A DNA stretch of 64,000 nt from Lactobacillus amylolyticus DSM 11664 (GTDB lineage Bacteria; Bacillota; Bacilli; Lactobacillales; Lactobacillaceae). The position numbers and the translations under genes were made by a program. Below are positions 1 through 9,368 of the stretch, piece after piece. The stretch covers positions 1-64,000 of the forward strand of contig NZ_ADNY01000066.1 of the NCBI RefSeq assembly GCF_000178475.1, given 5' to 3'. Each line of letters starts with the position of its first letter. Positions within the stretch are counted from its first letter, which is position 1. The notes beneath the pieces are model-generated. The model searched no databases and was not told the origin of the DNA. It worked only from the letters and a program-made list of their open reading frames with translations.

Positions 1-62
1 TTTAATGGTTGCTTGATTCTCTTCATTTACTCTCTATCAACAGGATTTGACAAAGAGCCATA

Positions 63-93
63 AAAAAAGTGCCTGCATTAACAGACACTTCTT
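63..93 (-). terminator. Terminator after gpsA
   Basis: Read on the minus strand, AGTGTCTG and CAGGCACT form a stem around a short loop, followed by a run of seven T. It lies just beyond the gpsA stop. The 62 bases before it in the window hold no recognisable gene. Confidence 0.8.
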
Positions 94-102
94 TCTCTTT
101 TA

Positions 103-1122
103 TTAAAGACGAATTTCAGGTTTAGGACTTCTGCCCATCATCTTTTTAATTTCTTCATCAACATCAGCATCTTCGTAAAGAACACGGTAAACTGCTTCAC
201 TAATTGGCATATCGATGTTCTTTTCTTGAGCTAATTCATGGACAGCTTTAACTGTAGTAGCACCTTCAACAACTTGGCCCATGTTCTTCAATACATAATC
301 TAAGCTCTTGCCTTCACCAATTTGCTTACCAGCACGCCAGTTTCTTGAGTTAACTGAAGTACAAGTTACAATCAAATCACCAATACCTGCTAAACCACTG
401 AAGGTCATTGGCTTAGCACCAAAATAGTTAACACCCAAACGGGTAATTTCTGCAAGACCACGAGTCATTAAGGCAGCCTTAGCATCATCGCCGTATTTTT
501 TACCAACTAAAATACCGGCAGCAATTGCAATTACGTTCTTCACGGCACCGCCAACTTCAACACCGATCAAATCATCATTGGTGTAGAAACGAACGTAGTT
601 GTTAGAAAACTTCTTTTGCACAAACTTGGCATTTTCTTCATTTTCTGAAGCACAAGCAATCGCTGTCAAATCTTTTTGAGCAACGTTTTCTGCATGACTT
701 GGGCCTGAAATAGCAACAATCTTGTCACTGTCGTTTGGATAAACCTCTTCAGTTAAAATTTCTGAAATCAGCTTCTTGCTTCCTGGTTCAATCCCTTTGG
801 TAGCAGTCACAAGCAATGGCTTAGCACCCGTTTTATCAAAAACTTTGCGTACATTTTTAGCAACAATTCTAACAGCTTTGGTTGGTAATACGAATAAGAC
901 GATCTCTGCACCATCCAAAGCTTTTTCAAGGTCTCCAGTTGCTGAAGTGGTTGGGTTTAGCTTCCAATCCTTCATGTAATGGCTGTTAGTATGAGTAGCA
1001 TTGATTTCTTCATTTACTTTATCGATGTTACCGTAAAGAATTACGTCATTACCATTATCAGCGAGCATGGAACCCAACACCGAGCCCCATGAACCATTAC
1101 CTAAAACTGCAATTTTTGTCAT
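103..1122 (-). CDS. gpsA: Glycerol-3-phosphate dehydrogenase [NAD(P)+]
   Basis: Cytosolic enzyme that reduces dihydroxyacetone phosphate to sn-glycerol-3-phosphate, the backbone for phospholipids and glycerol-type teichoic acids. The 339-residue protein opens with the dinucleotide-binding motif GNGSWG at residues 8-13. It carries the family core GGAVKNVIAIAAG (catalytic Lys) near residue 190 and the C-terminal substrate segment GLAGIGDL...SRN. I use the ATG at 1122; an in-frame TTG four codons earlier has no better ribosome site. It is the last gene of the minus-strand run hprK-lgt-gpsA and is followed by its own terminator. Length is normal for the family and nothing looks damaged. Confidence 0.97.
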   Translation of the reverse strand: MTKIAVLGNGSWGSVLGSMLADNGNDVILYGNIDKVNEEINATHTNSHYMKDWKLNPTTSATGDLEKALDGAEIVLFVLPTKAVRIVAKNVRKVFDKTGAKPLLVTATKGIEPGSKKLISEILTEEVYPNDSDKIVAISGPSHAENVAQKDLTAIACASENEENAKFVQKKFSNNYVRFYTNDDLIGVEVGGAVKNVIAIAAGILVGKKYGDDAKAALMTRGLAEITRLGVNYFGAKPMTFSGLAGIGDLIVTCTSVNSRNWRAGKQIGEGKSLDYVLKNMGQVVEGATTVKAVHELAQEKNIDMPISEAVYRVLYEDADVDEEIKKMMGRSPKPEIRL

Positions 1123-1154
1123 TTTATCTCTCAATCTTTCTAACTGAATTTCTT

Positions 1155-1991
1155 CTATCTCGTATATGGATATTTTAAACCACTACCATCAAGATACCAC
1201 TTTGGCTTAACTTTGACACGACGATAGATCAATAAAATCAATGTCACTATAAATAAAATTAAGCTCAAGGCCTGTGATACTCGAATTATACCGAAAATAT
1301 ACAAACTATCCGTTCGCAATCTTTCAACAAAGAATCTGACTATCGAATACCATAATAAGTATGACATAAAAACTTCGCCCTGTTTATAAAAATATTTTTT
1401 ATGGCGCAAACTTAAGATAATTATTAATCCTATTAGATTAAAAAAGGATTCATAAAGAAACGTTGGCTGATAATAGACTCCACCGATTTTCATTTGTTGA
1501 ATAATAAATTCTGGCAAGTGCAAGCTTTGTAGAAAATGCAAGGTAGTCGGTCCACCATGGGCCTCTTGATTAACAAAATTGCCCCAGCGACCCAAAATTT
1601 GAGCAGCCATGACTCCGGGAGCAATGATGTCCAACATCAAAAATGGCGGCAGCCTTCTTTTATAGCAGAAGACAAGCAAAACGATCAGGCCGGCAATTAA
1701 ACCGCCATAAATCGCTATTCCACCATTCCAGATCGCAATAATCTGATCAGGATGCTGTGAATAATAGCCCCATTCAAAAATAACATAATAAATCCGGGCA
1801 CCGACATAGCCTAAAGGTACCGCCCATAGCAATAAGTCAACAAAGTCATTACTCATGATATGTCGCTTTTTGCCTTCGCTAATTGACATCCAAGTAGCCA
1901 GGACAATTGCTACTGCCATGATAACGCCATACCATTTGACGCTAAAATTGCCAATTTGGATGGCATTACGGTTTAGTGCACAGAAAATCAT
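1155..1991 (-). CDS. lgt: Prolipoprotein diacylglyceryl transferase
   Basis: Integral membrane enzyme that moves diacylglycerol from phosphatidylglycerol to the lipobox cysteine of prelipoproteins, the first step of lipoprotein maturation. The 278-residue protein has about seven hydrophobic segments. It carries the Lgt signatures [13 protein letters not shown] (about residues 88-100) and [16 protein letters not shown], plus a conserved Arg-rich C-terminal part ([12 protein letters not shown]). Its ATG overlaps the hprK stop by four bases (ATGA), so the two are translationally coupled. This hprK-lgt-gpsA order is common in Firmicutes. Confidence 0.97.
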   Translation of the reverse strand: MIFCALNRNAIQIGNFSVKWYGVIMAVAIVLATWMSISEGKKRHIMSNDFVDLLLWAVPLGYVGARIYYVIFEWGYYSQHPDQIIAIWNGGIAIYGGLIAGLIVLLVFCYKRRLPPFLMLDIIAPGVMAAQILGRWGNFVNQEAHGGPTTLHFLQSLHLPEFIIQQMKIGGVYYQPTFLYESFFNLIGLIIILSLRHKKYFYKQGEVFMSYLLWYSIVRFFVERLRTDSLYIFGIIRVSQALSLILFIVTLILLIYRRVKVKPKWYLDGSGLKYPYTR

Positions 1992-2953
1992 TTTTGATTA
2001 TTTTCTCTTTTCGTATCTTTTCTAGAATTGTTAGAAATCAAATTTGCTAAATTATCATCAAAGACTTGGGTGGCATCATAGCCCATTTTCTTAGCTCTGA
2101 AGTTCATTGCTGCAACTTCAATAATGATTTCAATATTGCGTCCAACCTTAACTGGAATCGTTACTTGTGGAATTGCAACATTGCATATTTCACGCGTGTC
2201 TTCATCAAAGCCCAGTCGGTCGTAATTGGCATTCTTATCCCAGTTGACCAAGTTGATCACTAATTGAATTTCCGTTCTGTCTTTTACAGCACCGGCACCA
2301 AAGAGGTTCATAACATCAATAATACCAATTCCACGAATTTCCATTAGGTGCTTCAAAATCTTAGGGGCTTCACCCATGACAGTTTCATGGTCTTTTTGAT
2401 AAACGTCAACCCGATCGTCTGCGATTAAACGGTGGCCACGTTGAACCAGACCTAAGGCAGTTTCAGACTTACCAACACCAGATACACCTGTCAAAAGCAC
2501 ACCCATACCTTTGATTTCAACCAAAACACCGTGGATGCTGGTTCTAGCTGCCAATCTTTGCCGCAAATAATCCGTCAAAATACTTGATAAGTAGGTTGTG
2601 GAATCAGCCGATTGCAAAATAGGAATTTTAGCTTCATCGGCTGCTTGCTTTAATTCTTCAGGAATTGGCAAAGAACGTGAAATTAAAAAGCAAGGGGTAT
2701 TAGGCGTACACATTTTTTTAAAAACATGCGTCCGAATATCATGATCAAGCCGAGCCGCATAAGAGATTTCAGTACGACCCAACAATTGAATTCGCTGCTT
2801 TGGATAAAAGTCAAAATAGCCGGTTAATTCAAGGCCAGGCCGATAAATATCTGAAACTTTAATCTCCTTATCGGCAACGTAGCTTTCTCCTTCATAGATA
2901 TGAAGAATGCTGATATCACGAATTAATTTAGTTAATTTTACCGATTCTACCAT
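1988..2953 (-). CDS. hprK: HPr kinase/phosphorylase
   Basis: Bifunctional sensor that phosphorylates HPr on Ser46 with ATP or pyrophosphate when glycolytic intermediates are high, and removes the phosphate when they are low. HPr(Ser-P) is the CcpA co-repressor. The 321-residue protein has the Walker A motif GVSGVGKS at residues 156-163, His141 just upstream, and the HprK signature [21 protein letters not shown] chose the ATG at 2953 because a GAGG ribosome site sits six bases ahead of it; an ATG four codons earlier overlaps that site. Its substrate HPr is encoded at 41.5 kb with Ser46 intact, so the signalling pair is complete in this window. Confidence 0.96.
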   Translation of the reverse strand: MVESVKLTKLIRDISILHIYEGESYVADKEIKVSDIYRPGLELTGYFDFYPKQRIQLLGRTEISYAARLDHDIRTHVFKKMCTPNTPCFLISRSLPIPEELKQAADEAKIPILQSADSTTYLSSILTDYLRQRLAARTSIHGVLVEIKGMGVLLTGVSGVGKSETALGLVQRGHRLIADDRVDVYQKDHETVMGEAPKILKHLMEIRGIGIIDVMNLFGAGAVKDRTEIQLVINLVNWDKNANYDRLGFDEDTREICNVAIPQVTIPVKVGRNIEIIIEVAAMNFRAKKMGYDATQVFDDNLANLISNNSRKDTKRENNQK

Positions 2954-2982
2954 TTTTTGCCTCATCTAATAATGGACTAATT

Positions 2983-4099
2983 CTAATCTGGGTTTTCTTG
3001 ACTTAAGCGCCACTGCAAATAGGCATAAATAAACGGCTGCAATTTGCCATCCATTACCCCCTTAACATCAGCTGTTTCATAGTTGGTGCGCAGATCTTTA
3101 ACCAGATTATAAGGATGGAAAACATATGAACGAATCTGTGAACCCCAGCCGATTTCTTTTTGATCGCCCTTAAGTGCCTGCTTTTGCTTTCTCTTCTTTT
3201 CTTCTTCCAAATGGAAAAGCTTAGCTCGCAATTCATTCATCGCTGTCTCGCGGTTTTGCAATTGAGAACGCTGAGCCTGAGAAGTCGTTACAATTCCAGT
3301 AGGCAAGTGGGTAATTCTTACCGCACTTGAAGTTTTATTAATGTGCTGACCGCCAGCACCACTAGAACGATAAACATCAATTCGTAAATCTTTGGGATCA
3401 ATATCAATTTTAATACTATCGTCTATTTCTGGAATAACTTCTACAGAGGCAAATGAAGTGTGCCTTCTTTTAGCAGAGTCGAATGGCGAAATTCTAACCA
3501 AACGGTGCACGCCATTTTCAGACTTCAGCATCCCATAGGCATTCTTGCCACTTACTCGAATGCTAACGCTCTTTACACCAGCTTCTTCACCTGGCTCATA
3601 GTCATTGATCTCAAACTTAAAGCCAACACTCTCGCAGTATCGCTGATACATTCTCAGTAGCATGCTAGCCCAATCCATTGCTTCCGTTCCACCTGCACCA
3701 GGATGAATTTCAACCAAGGCATTATGACTGTCATATTTGCCCGACATAAGCAAGTCTAGCTCATAATTATGAAAAGCAGACTGCAGATGAGTTAAATTGT
3801 TTTCAACTTCTTCCTGCAGCTCCTTATCTGGCTCTTCTTTGATTAATTCAAGAGCTGTCGTTTCATCTTCATATTCCTTTTTCAATTCAAGAAAGGAATC
3901 TCTTTTTTCTTTTAAAAGATTGGTTTCACTAATTAATTTTTGAGCCTGATCCTGATCATTCCAAAAGTTCGGCTCTGCCATTTTTTGTTCATTGATTCCG
4001 ATGCTTTCATCAATTGCATCTAAGTCAAAGAGACCCCCTAAAGTGATCTAAACGCTTCTTCAAATCGTCTAGCACACTTTGAATTTCACTAATTTCCAT
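2983..4099 (-). CDS. prfB: Peptide chain release factor 2, made by +1 programmed frameshift
   Basis: RF2 recognises UAA and UGA stop codons and triggers peptide release. The gene is in two frames. A 24-codon first part starts at the ATG at 4099 and ends at an in-frame TGA (4027-4025). The main part continues in the +1 frame with GAC and ends at 2983, giving 371 residues in all. The main part holds the RF2 anticodon-like SPF tripeptide (in VRISPFDSAKRR) and the catalytic GGQ (in SSGAGGQHINKT). A single-frame reading that began at the ATG at 3981 would lose 39 residues. It lies 52 bases downstream of secA, with a terminator between them. The frameshift site is listed separately. Confidence 0.96.
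4024..4039 (-). other. RF2 autoregulatory +1 frameshift site
   Basis: Minus-strand reading is AGGGGGT-CTCTTTGAC: a Shine-Dalgarno-like AGGGGG, then CTT TGA C. This is the classic RF2 slippage site. The ribosome pauses at TGA when RF2 is scarce and slips from CTT to TTT, so RF2 limits its own synthesis. All elements are visible in the sequence; the mechanism is known from the family. Confidence 0.95.
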
Positions 4100-4112
4100 T
4101 GCTTCCCTTTTC

Positions 4113-4144
4113 AAAAAAGAGGAGAAAACTCATTGCTTTCTCCC
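4113..4144 (-). terminator. Terminator after secA
   Basis: Minus strand: GGAGAAA pairs with TTTCTCC across an eight-base loop and is followed by TCTTTTTT. It lies between the secA stop and the prfB start, so prfB probably uses read-through or its own weak promoter. Confidence 0.7.
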
Positions 4145-4151
4145 TCTCTCA

Positions 4152-6557
4152 TTATCTACTTAAGTTTTGTCTGATTTCTGCTTTCATGAACAAACGAGTT
4201 ACATCAAATTCAATGTTTGAAATCATTTCTTCAAACATTCTGTAACCAGAATCTTGGTATTCAACCAATGGGTTCAATTGACCATAACCACGAAGACCAA
4301 TTGATTGCCGCAATTGATCCATTGCATCAATATGGTCAGTCCAACGATCGTCAACCACCCGTAAGATGACTACCTTTTCAAACTCAAGCATTTGTGATGG
4401 ATCGCCAAGAGCTTTTTCTTTTTCTTCGAAGTTCTTTTCTACGATATCATAAAGTTTTTGCTTTAAATCCTTAACGCTAATCGTCTTGTAATCAATTGAA
4501 TCAGCAACTTCTTCATTGGTTAAACTTGAAACGATAAAGTCACGCAGTGAGTCAACACGCCAATCTTTATGATCACCTTGAGCAAACATGTTGATTTGGT
4601 GGTCAATTGTTCGGTGAATCATTGGAATAAGAACATCTTTCAATGATTTGTCAGCTTCAATGACTTGCATTCTTTCACCGTAAATGATTTCACGCTGAAT
4701 TCTCATAACATCATCGTATTGCAGTGTTTGTTTACGAGTATCGTAGTTGTTACCTTCAACACGTTTTTGAGCTGATTCAACTTGACGCGTGATCAAACGA
4801 CTTTCAATAACTTTATCATCATCATTATCAGATAGACGGTCCAAGAAGTCCTTTACTCTATCTCCACCAAAACGCTTCATCAAATCGTCTTCAAGTGAAA
4901 GGTAGAACCGAGTATAACCAGGGTCACCTTGACGACCAGAACGTCCACGAAGCTGGTTATCGATACGACGCGACTCGTGTCTTTCAGTACCAATAACAGC
5001 TAAACCGCCAAGTTCTTTAACACCAGGCCCTAATTTAATATCAGTACCACGACCAGCCATGTTAGTGGCAATCGTAACTGCTCCACGTTGACCAGCATTC
5101 ATAATAATTGCGGCTTCCTTAGCGTGGTTTTTAGCGTTCAAAACTGCGTGAGGAATACCTGCTTGATCAAGCATCTTGCTCAAACGCTCTGAGCTTTCAA
5201 TTGAAACCGTACCAACCAAAACAGGTTGTCCCTTAGCGTGACGCTTTTTAATTTCTTCAACAACAGCACGGAATTTTGAATCCAAAGTTGGGTAAAGAAT
5301 ATCAGGCATATCTTTTCTGACAATTGGCCGGTTTGTAGGAATAGTGATTACCTGCATGTTGTAAATTTCACGGAATTCTTCTTCTTCAGTTTTTGCAGTA
5401 CCAGTCATCCCTGACAATTTCTTATACATTCTGAAGAAGTTCTGGTAGGTAATCGTTGCTTGAGTCTTAGATTCCTCTTGAATCTTAACTCCTTCTTTTG
5501 CTTCAATAGCTTGGTGCAAACCGTCTGAATAACGACGGCCTTCCATTACACGTCCAGTAAATGAATCAACGATCATTACTTCGCCGTTTTGAACAACGTA
5601 GTCAATATCCTTCTGCATAATGTAATTTGCACGCAAAGCTTGATCAATGTGGTGAACAAGTTTTTGGTTTTCAACATCGTACAGGTTCTTCAAGCCAAAG
5701 TGCTTGCAGGCCTTTTCAATTCCAGTTCTTGTCAATGAAATGGTCTTAGTTGGCCAGTCGATCTTGTAATCGCCTTGATCTACATCTGAAGCTTCATCTT
5801 CTTCATCATCGCTCTTGTCTTCACGCAAAGTCTTAACAAAGCGGTCAGCACGAATATAGTCACGATTAGCTTGTTCAGCTTGACCAGAAATAATCAATGG
5901 CGTTCTCGCTTCATCAATCAAAATTGAGTCAACCTCATCAATAATGGCATAGTTTAAAGGACGTTGAACCATTTGTTCCTTATAAACAACCATGTTATCA
6001 CGCAAGTAATCAAAACCAAGTTCTGAGTTGGTTGAATAAGTAACATCACAGTTATATGCTTCACGCTTTTCATCAGGTGACATTGAGTTTAAATTTAAGC
6101 CAACAGTTAAGCCAAGCCACTTGTAAAGCTGACCCATTTCGCTTTCGTCACGGCTTGCTAAATATTCGTTAACCGTAACAACGTGAACCCCTTTACCTTC
6201 AAGGGCATTCAAATAAACTGGCATTGTGGCAGTCAAAGTCTTACCTTCACCAGTCATCATTTCAGCAATATTACCAAAGTGTAAAGCAATCCCACCTAAG
6301 ATTTGAACATGGAATGGATATAAGCCTAAAACACGCTTTGCTCCTTCACGAGAAACAGCAAAAGCTTCTGGCAAAATGTCATCCAAAGTTTCACCGTTCT
6401 TTAAACGTTTACGAAATTCTGGTGTTTTTGCTTTTAATTCTTCATCGGAAAGCTTGCTCATTTCGTCAGCATAGCTTTCAACTTTTTTTGCAATCTTTTC
6501 AAATTTTTTCAATTCACGCTTATCAGCGTTATAAAGTTTCTTTAAAATATTTGCCAT
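4152..6557 (-). CDS. secA: Preprotein translocase ATPase SecA
   Basis: Peripheral membrane motor that drives unfolded preproteins through SecYEG. The 801-residue protein has the DEAD-like nucleotide fold (MTGEGKT Walker A near residue 102, [12 protein letters not shown]alker B near 207), the preprotein-binding domain, and the second motor domain ([27 protein letters not shown]). It ends at [11 protein letters not shown] soon after the helical wing. It therefore lacks the C-terminal linker and the Cys-rich zinc/SecB-binding tail seen in longer SecA proteins. This is expected for lactobacilli, which lack SecB. ATG start; terminators lie on both sides. Confidence 0.98.
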   Translation of the reverse strand: MANILKKLYNADKRELKKFEKIAKKVESYADEMSKLSDEELKAKTPEFRKRLKNGETLDDILPEAFAVSREGAKRVLGLYPFHVQILGGIALHFGNIAEMMTGEGKTLTATMPVYLNALEGKGVHVVTVNEYLASRDESEMGQLYKWLGLTVGLNLNSMSPDEKREAYNCDVTYSTNSELGFDYLRDNMVVYKEQMVQRPLNYAIIDEVDSILIDEARTPLIISGQAEQANRDYIRADRFVKTLREDKSDDEEDEASDVDQGDYKIDWPTKTISLTRTGIEKACKHFGLKNLYDVENQKLVHHIDQALRANYIMQKDIDYVVQNGEVMIVDSFTGRVMEGRRYSDGLHQAIEAKEGVKIQEESKTQATITYQNFFRMYKKLSGMTGTAKTEEEEFREIYNMQVITIPTNRPIVRKDMPDILYPTLDSKFRAVVEEIKKRHAKGQPVLVGTVSIESSERLSKMLDQAGIPHAVLNAKNHAKEAAIIMNAGQRGAVTIATNMAGRGTDIKLGPGVKELGGLAVIGTERHESRRIDNQLRGRSGRQGDPGYTRFYLSLEDDLMKRFGGDRVKDFLDRLSDNDDDKVIESRLITRQVESAQKRVEGNNYDTRKQTLQYDDVMRIQREIIYGERMQVIEADKSLKDVLIPMIHRTIDHQINMFAQGDHKDWRVDSLRDFIVSSLTNEEVADSIDYKTISVKDLKQKLYDIVEKNFEEKEKALGDPSQMLEFEKVVILRVVDDRWTDHIDAMDQLRQSIGLRGYGQLNPLVEYQDSGYRMFEEMISNIEFDVTRLFMKAEIRQNLSR

Positions 6558-6657
6558 TAAATCGGCCCCTTATATGTCGAAAGTCCAAAAATACATTTTA
6601 ATTCTACCATAATTGCGATCAAATTAAAAATATTCGCTTCATTAAATATCAAAGCAA

Positions 6658-6684
6658 TAAAAAAGTCTGGAAAAACCAGACTCA
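6658..6684 (-). terminator. Terminator after hpf
   Basis: Minus strand: AGTCTGG, five-base loop, CCAGACT, then TTTTTTA. It sits in the hpf-secA gap. The remaining 70 bases up to secA should contain the secA promoter; I see no clear motif there. Confidence 0.8.
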
Positions 6685-6706
6685 AAAAACTATTACTAAG
6701 TTTTTG

Positions 6707-7252
6707 TTATTCATTAGTTTCGATTAAGCCGTAACGGCCATCGTTTCTGCGGTAAACAACGCTTGTACCATTAGTTTCAGCGTCTTGGAATACAAAGAAG
6801 TCATGTCCCAACATATCCATTTGCAAAATAGCTTCTTCTGGATCCATTGGTTTCAAGCTAACACGCTTGTTACGAACGATATCAAATTTAGCTGGCTTCT
6901 TTTCTTCTTCTTCAGGAGCTTCAACAAAGAAGTCGTGCAAACCTTTTTCACGGCTCTTTCTGTTTACACGGGTCTTGTACTTTTTGATTTGACGTTCCAA
7001 TTTTTCTGAAACGAAGTCAATACTGCGATACATATCGTCCGTGGTTTCTTCAGCTCTCAAAACTAAGTAAGGTAATAGAATAGTTACCTCTACTTTTGCT
7101 GAGTGATCACGGTAAACCTTTAAGTTAACGTGGGCAATCACATCTTGAGATAATTCAAAGTATTTCTCCAATTTATTCAAACGTTTTTCAACGTAGCTTC
7201 TTAAGGCATCAGTAACTTCAATATTTTCGCCACGAACATTGTATTTTAACAT
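6707..7252 (-). CDS. hpf: Ribosome hibernation promoting factor, long form
   Basis: Binds the 30S decoding region in non-growing cells and dimerises ribosomes into inactive 100S particles. The 181-residue protein has the N-terminal S30AE/YfiA domain (MLKYNVRGENIEVTDALRS onward, residues 1-100). A charged linker leads to the C-terminal dimerisation domain (VRNKRVSLKPMDPEEAILQMDMLGHDFFVF...). That length marks the long, self-dimerising type. The open frame runs further upstream, but the ATG at 7252 follows AAAGGAG at good spacing and matches the family N-terminus. Its promoter has a cre-like element (7312-7325). Confidence 0.96.
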   Translation of the reverse strand: MLKYNVRGENIEVTDALRSYVEKRLNKLEKYFELSQDVIAHVNLKVYRDHSAKVEVTILLPYLVLRAEETTDDMYRSIDFVSEKLERQIKKYKTRVNRKSREKGLHDFFVEAPEEEEKKPAKFDIVRNKRVSLKPMDPEEAILQMDMLGHDFFVFQDAETNGTSVVYRRNDGRYGLIETNE

Positions 7253-7297
7253 ATAAGATTCTCCTTTCACCGTTATGCGTTTTTTCTTTACAATTTC

Positions 7298-7325
7298 ATT
7301 ATACCAGAAAATGTAAGCGTTTAGC
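7298..7325 (-). promoter_or_regulatory. hpf promoter with cre-like element
   Basis: The minus strand reads TGG-TATAAT, an extended -10, at 7298-7303. Over the spacer and -35 position lies a cre-like palindrome, 7312-7325 (plus strand TGTAAGCGTTTAGC). It matches the CcpA consensus TGWAANCGNTNWCA except for the last two bases. This predicts glucose repression of ribosome hibernation; that is inference. The same layout recurs at 51151-51177. Confidence 0.6.
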
Positions 7326-7345
7326 ATTAATTTAATAACAATTGA

Positions 7346-8041
7346 TTAATGACAAATTGCAAAGCTTTCAATTTTTGCTTGTGGAAACACTTCTAAGAGC
7401 TTGTCTCGCGCATTATATAGGGTTCTTCCCGTGGTATAAATGTCATCTAATAATAAGAATCTGTCATTACTAATATTATCTTTGATTGGGGCATCTTTAG
7501 CAACAAAAAAGCCTTGTGGCGTTAGCAGCCGTTGACGCTTATTCTTTTCACCCTGTGCTCCTGTGCCTTCTTTCTTTTTTAGAAAATAGCTAAGCGGCAG
7601 CAAATCTGCAAAGATTGCACTAACTGTATCAAATTGTCTTCGTTTTTGATGCTCCGGTGATGTAGGTACTGGTACGTAATAATCAAAATGGTATTCTTGA
7701 ATTTCTTTTCGAATCAACTCTTGCAAAATTTCTCGAAGACAGTAATCGCCGTAACGTTTATAATTCACCAGTAAGTCATGAAAAGCATCACTGTAACGGT
7801 AAACAGCATGATTTTTAAGCAAATTATCGGGATAAATCTTTTGCCAATCTTGACAGTCCAAACATAGTCCGCTTTTTTCCACATTTTTATCACAATTTGG
7901 ACAGCGTGTTTTGCCTAATCTTGGAAAACGTTTAAGACATTGCCGACAAAGACGGCCTTGTCTCTTTTTTTGCGTTGATAAAAGATCCAGCAAGTTGAAA
8001 TCAGCAGCGAAATACTGACCACAGAACAGACATTCAATCAT
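7346..8041 (-). CDS. comFC: ComFC, competence-associated phosphoribosyltransferase-like protein
   Basis: Late-competence protein that works with the ComFA helicase in uptake of transforming DNA. The 231-residue protein has an N-terminal zinc-finger region with three CxxC pairs (CLFC, CRQC, CPNC, then CLDC). A type-I phosphoribosyltransferase domain follows, with the PRPP loop FLLLDDIYTTGRTL near residue 195. Its ATG overlaps the comFA stop (ATGA), so it is translated with comFA. It appears intact, unlike comF genes in many non-competent strains. Confidence 0.93.
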   Translation of the reverse strand: MIECLFCGQYFAADFNLLDLLSTQKKRQGRLCRQCLKRFPRLGKTRCPNCDKNVEKSGLCLDCQDWQKIYPDNLLKNHAVYRYSDAFHDLLVNYKRYGDYCLREILQELIRKEIQEYHFDYYVPVPTSPEHQKRRQFDTVSAIFADLLPLSYFLKKKEGTGAQGEKNKRQRLLTPQGFFVAKDAPIKDNISNDRFLLLDDIYTTGRTLYNARDKLLEVFPQAKIESFAICH

Positions 8042-9324
8042 CGATTCATCTCCTTAATTTGCTTGATTGCTAAATCAATCTTGGCCGTATATTTGTGATA
8101 GCAATAAAGCACTAGCCCATCTTGATCGTTTTTATCTCTACCAACTCTGCCGGCAATTTGAACTAAACTCGCTGTAGTATAAATTGGATCATCAGCCGCA
8201 ACAATAATAACCCACACATGTTTGAAAGTTACGCCTCGTTCTAAGATAGTCGTTGTGATCAATAAATCTAGTTGTCCTTCACGAAACTGTTGGACTTTCT
8301 TAATTCTTTCGCTATCTGCAGCATGGACGCCGGCAATGTGCACTTTTTTCAAATCAGGGTCGGTCCTTAGTGCCTGCAAATAAATATTAACTTCATCTAT
8401 TCGTGGAACAAATAAAAGCAAAGGATGGTCCGTCGCTAAAACTTTTTTTACTTCCCGCAATAGATTTGGATTAATTTTATTCTTTTTCAGAAATGGTCGT
8501 AAAAACAATTTTTCTTTAGGTACAGGCAACAATCCACCATGAAACCGGCGATTTAATTTGACGATTTCTAATTCGCCGCTTTTTGCCTCTAAGAGCAGGT
8601 CTTCCGTTGGCGTAGCTGTTAAATAAACACGAACTCCCGTCTTTTTTACTGCATTCTTAGCCGCAAAGTGCAACTGACTGTTTCCTACATAAGGAAATGA
8701 GTCAACTTCATCAATAACTAAAAGGTCAAATGCCTGATAAAACTTTAGCAATTGGTGCGTTGTGCAAATCGTCAATTGATCGTTTCCCGGATCATGATAT
8801 TCACGGCCATGATATTTGCCAATTTTAATTTTGGCAAAGGCTGCTTCAAAACGAGGATAGAGCTCATTTACAACGTCAATTCGCGGCGTCGCTATACAAG
8901 CTCGTTTTCCCTCTTTCATGCAAGCAGCAATCAATTCAAACAACATTTCTGTTTTACCGGCCCCTGTAACAGCGTGAACCAAAGTATTCTTCTTTTTGTT
9001 AAAATTTTCCAGCAAGGCCGTTGACACTTTTTGCTGCTGCGATGTTAATTCTCCTTGCCAAGTCATTCCGCCATTTTTTAATTTTGGAAAAAGCCGATTA
9101 TCTGCTGGCAGGCGAATCAAACTGTCTCCTTCACAGATTCGTCCCAGCCCAATGCAGGCACGACAATATTTTTTACCTGATGGCAATTCTCCTGAAACAC
9201 GGCTGCCACAACGATTGCAATAAAAGTTTTCAATTGCTGGAATTTTATTAGTATCTGCACTTATGCTAAAATTCTGTTGATTGCTCGTCCATTGTCGACC
9301 AGCTAATTGGGGTGAATTTTCCAT
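8038..9324 (-). CDS. comFA: ComFA, DNA-uptake helicase/translocase
   Basis: DEAD-box ATPase thought to pull single-stranded DNA into the cytoplasm during transformation. The 428-residue protein has an N-terminal zinc finger (CNRCG near 38, CRAC near 55). It then has Walker A AVTGAGKTE near 122, a DEVDSFP Walker B, the TATPTED motif III and C-terminal helicase motifs (TTTILERGVTF, QIAGRVGR). I start at the ATG at 9324 because AGGAGGG lies six bases upstream; longer in-frame extensions lack such a site. The motif at 9344-9357, shared with recA and coiA, precedes it. It diverges from yigZ with only 44 bases between the two starts. Confidence 0.95.
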   Translation of the reverse strand: MENSPQLAGRQWTSNQQNFSISADTNKIPAIENFYCNRCGSRVSGELPSGKKYCRACIGLGRICEGDSLIRLPADNRLFPKLKNGGMTWQGELTSQQQKVSTALLENFNKKKNTLVHAVTGAGKTEMLFELIAACMKEGKRACIATPRIDVVNELYPRFEAAFAKIKIGKYHGREYHDPGNDQLTICTTHQLLKFYQAFDLLVIDEVDSFPYVGNSQLHFAAKNAVKKTGVRVYLTATPTEDLLLEAKSGELEIVKLNRRFHGGLLPVPKEKLFLRPFLKKNKINPNLLREVKKVLATDHPLLLFVPRIDEVNIYLQALRTDPDLKKVHIAGVHAADSERIKKVQQFREGQLDLLITTTILERGVTFKHVWVIIVAADDPIYTTASLVQIAGRVGRDKNDQDGLVLYCYHKYTAKIDLAIKQIKEMNR

Positions 9325-9331
9325 TTTTTGC

Positions 9332-9357
9332 CCTCCTAAAATATATATACGTAAAAA
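9332..9357 (-). promoter_or_regulatory. Putative late-competence promoter motif of comFA
   Basis: Minus strand: TTTTTACGTATATA (9357-9344), then AT-rich sequence, then AGGAGG. TACGTATA differs at one base from the streptococcal ComX/SigX cin-box TACGAATA. The same T-run + CGTAT + 9-10 base gap + Shine-Dalgarno layout occurs before coiA and upstream of recA. The function is inferred from position and similarity. Confidence 0.5.
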
Positions 9358-9368
9358 GAGGCGATTTT

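Noticed and set aside
1-62. Possible gene or promoter at the left edge
   Set aside because: The sequence is too short to judge; a weak TTGTCA/TAAATG pair on the minus strand is not convincing.
889-896. TACGAATA, an exact match to the streptococcal cin-box
   Set aside because: It is inside the gpsA coding region, has no T-run, and no gene begins downstream in either direction.
6224-6601. 125-codon open frame on the strand opposite secA
   Set aside because: It is antisense to strongly conserved SecA coding sequence and has no ribosome site or family likeness; other antisense frames in the window (for example over the AI-2E permease and clpE) were dropped for the same reason.
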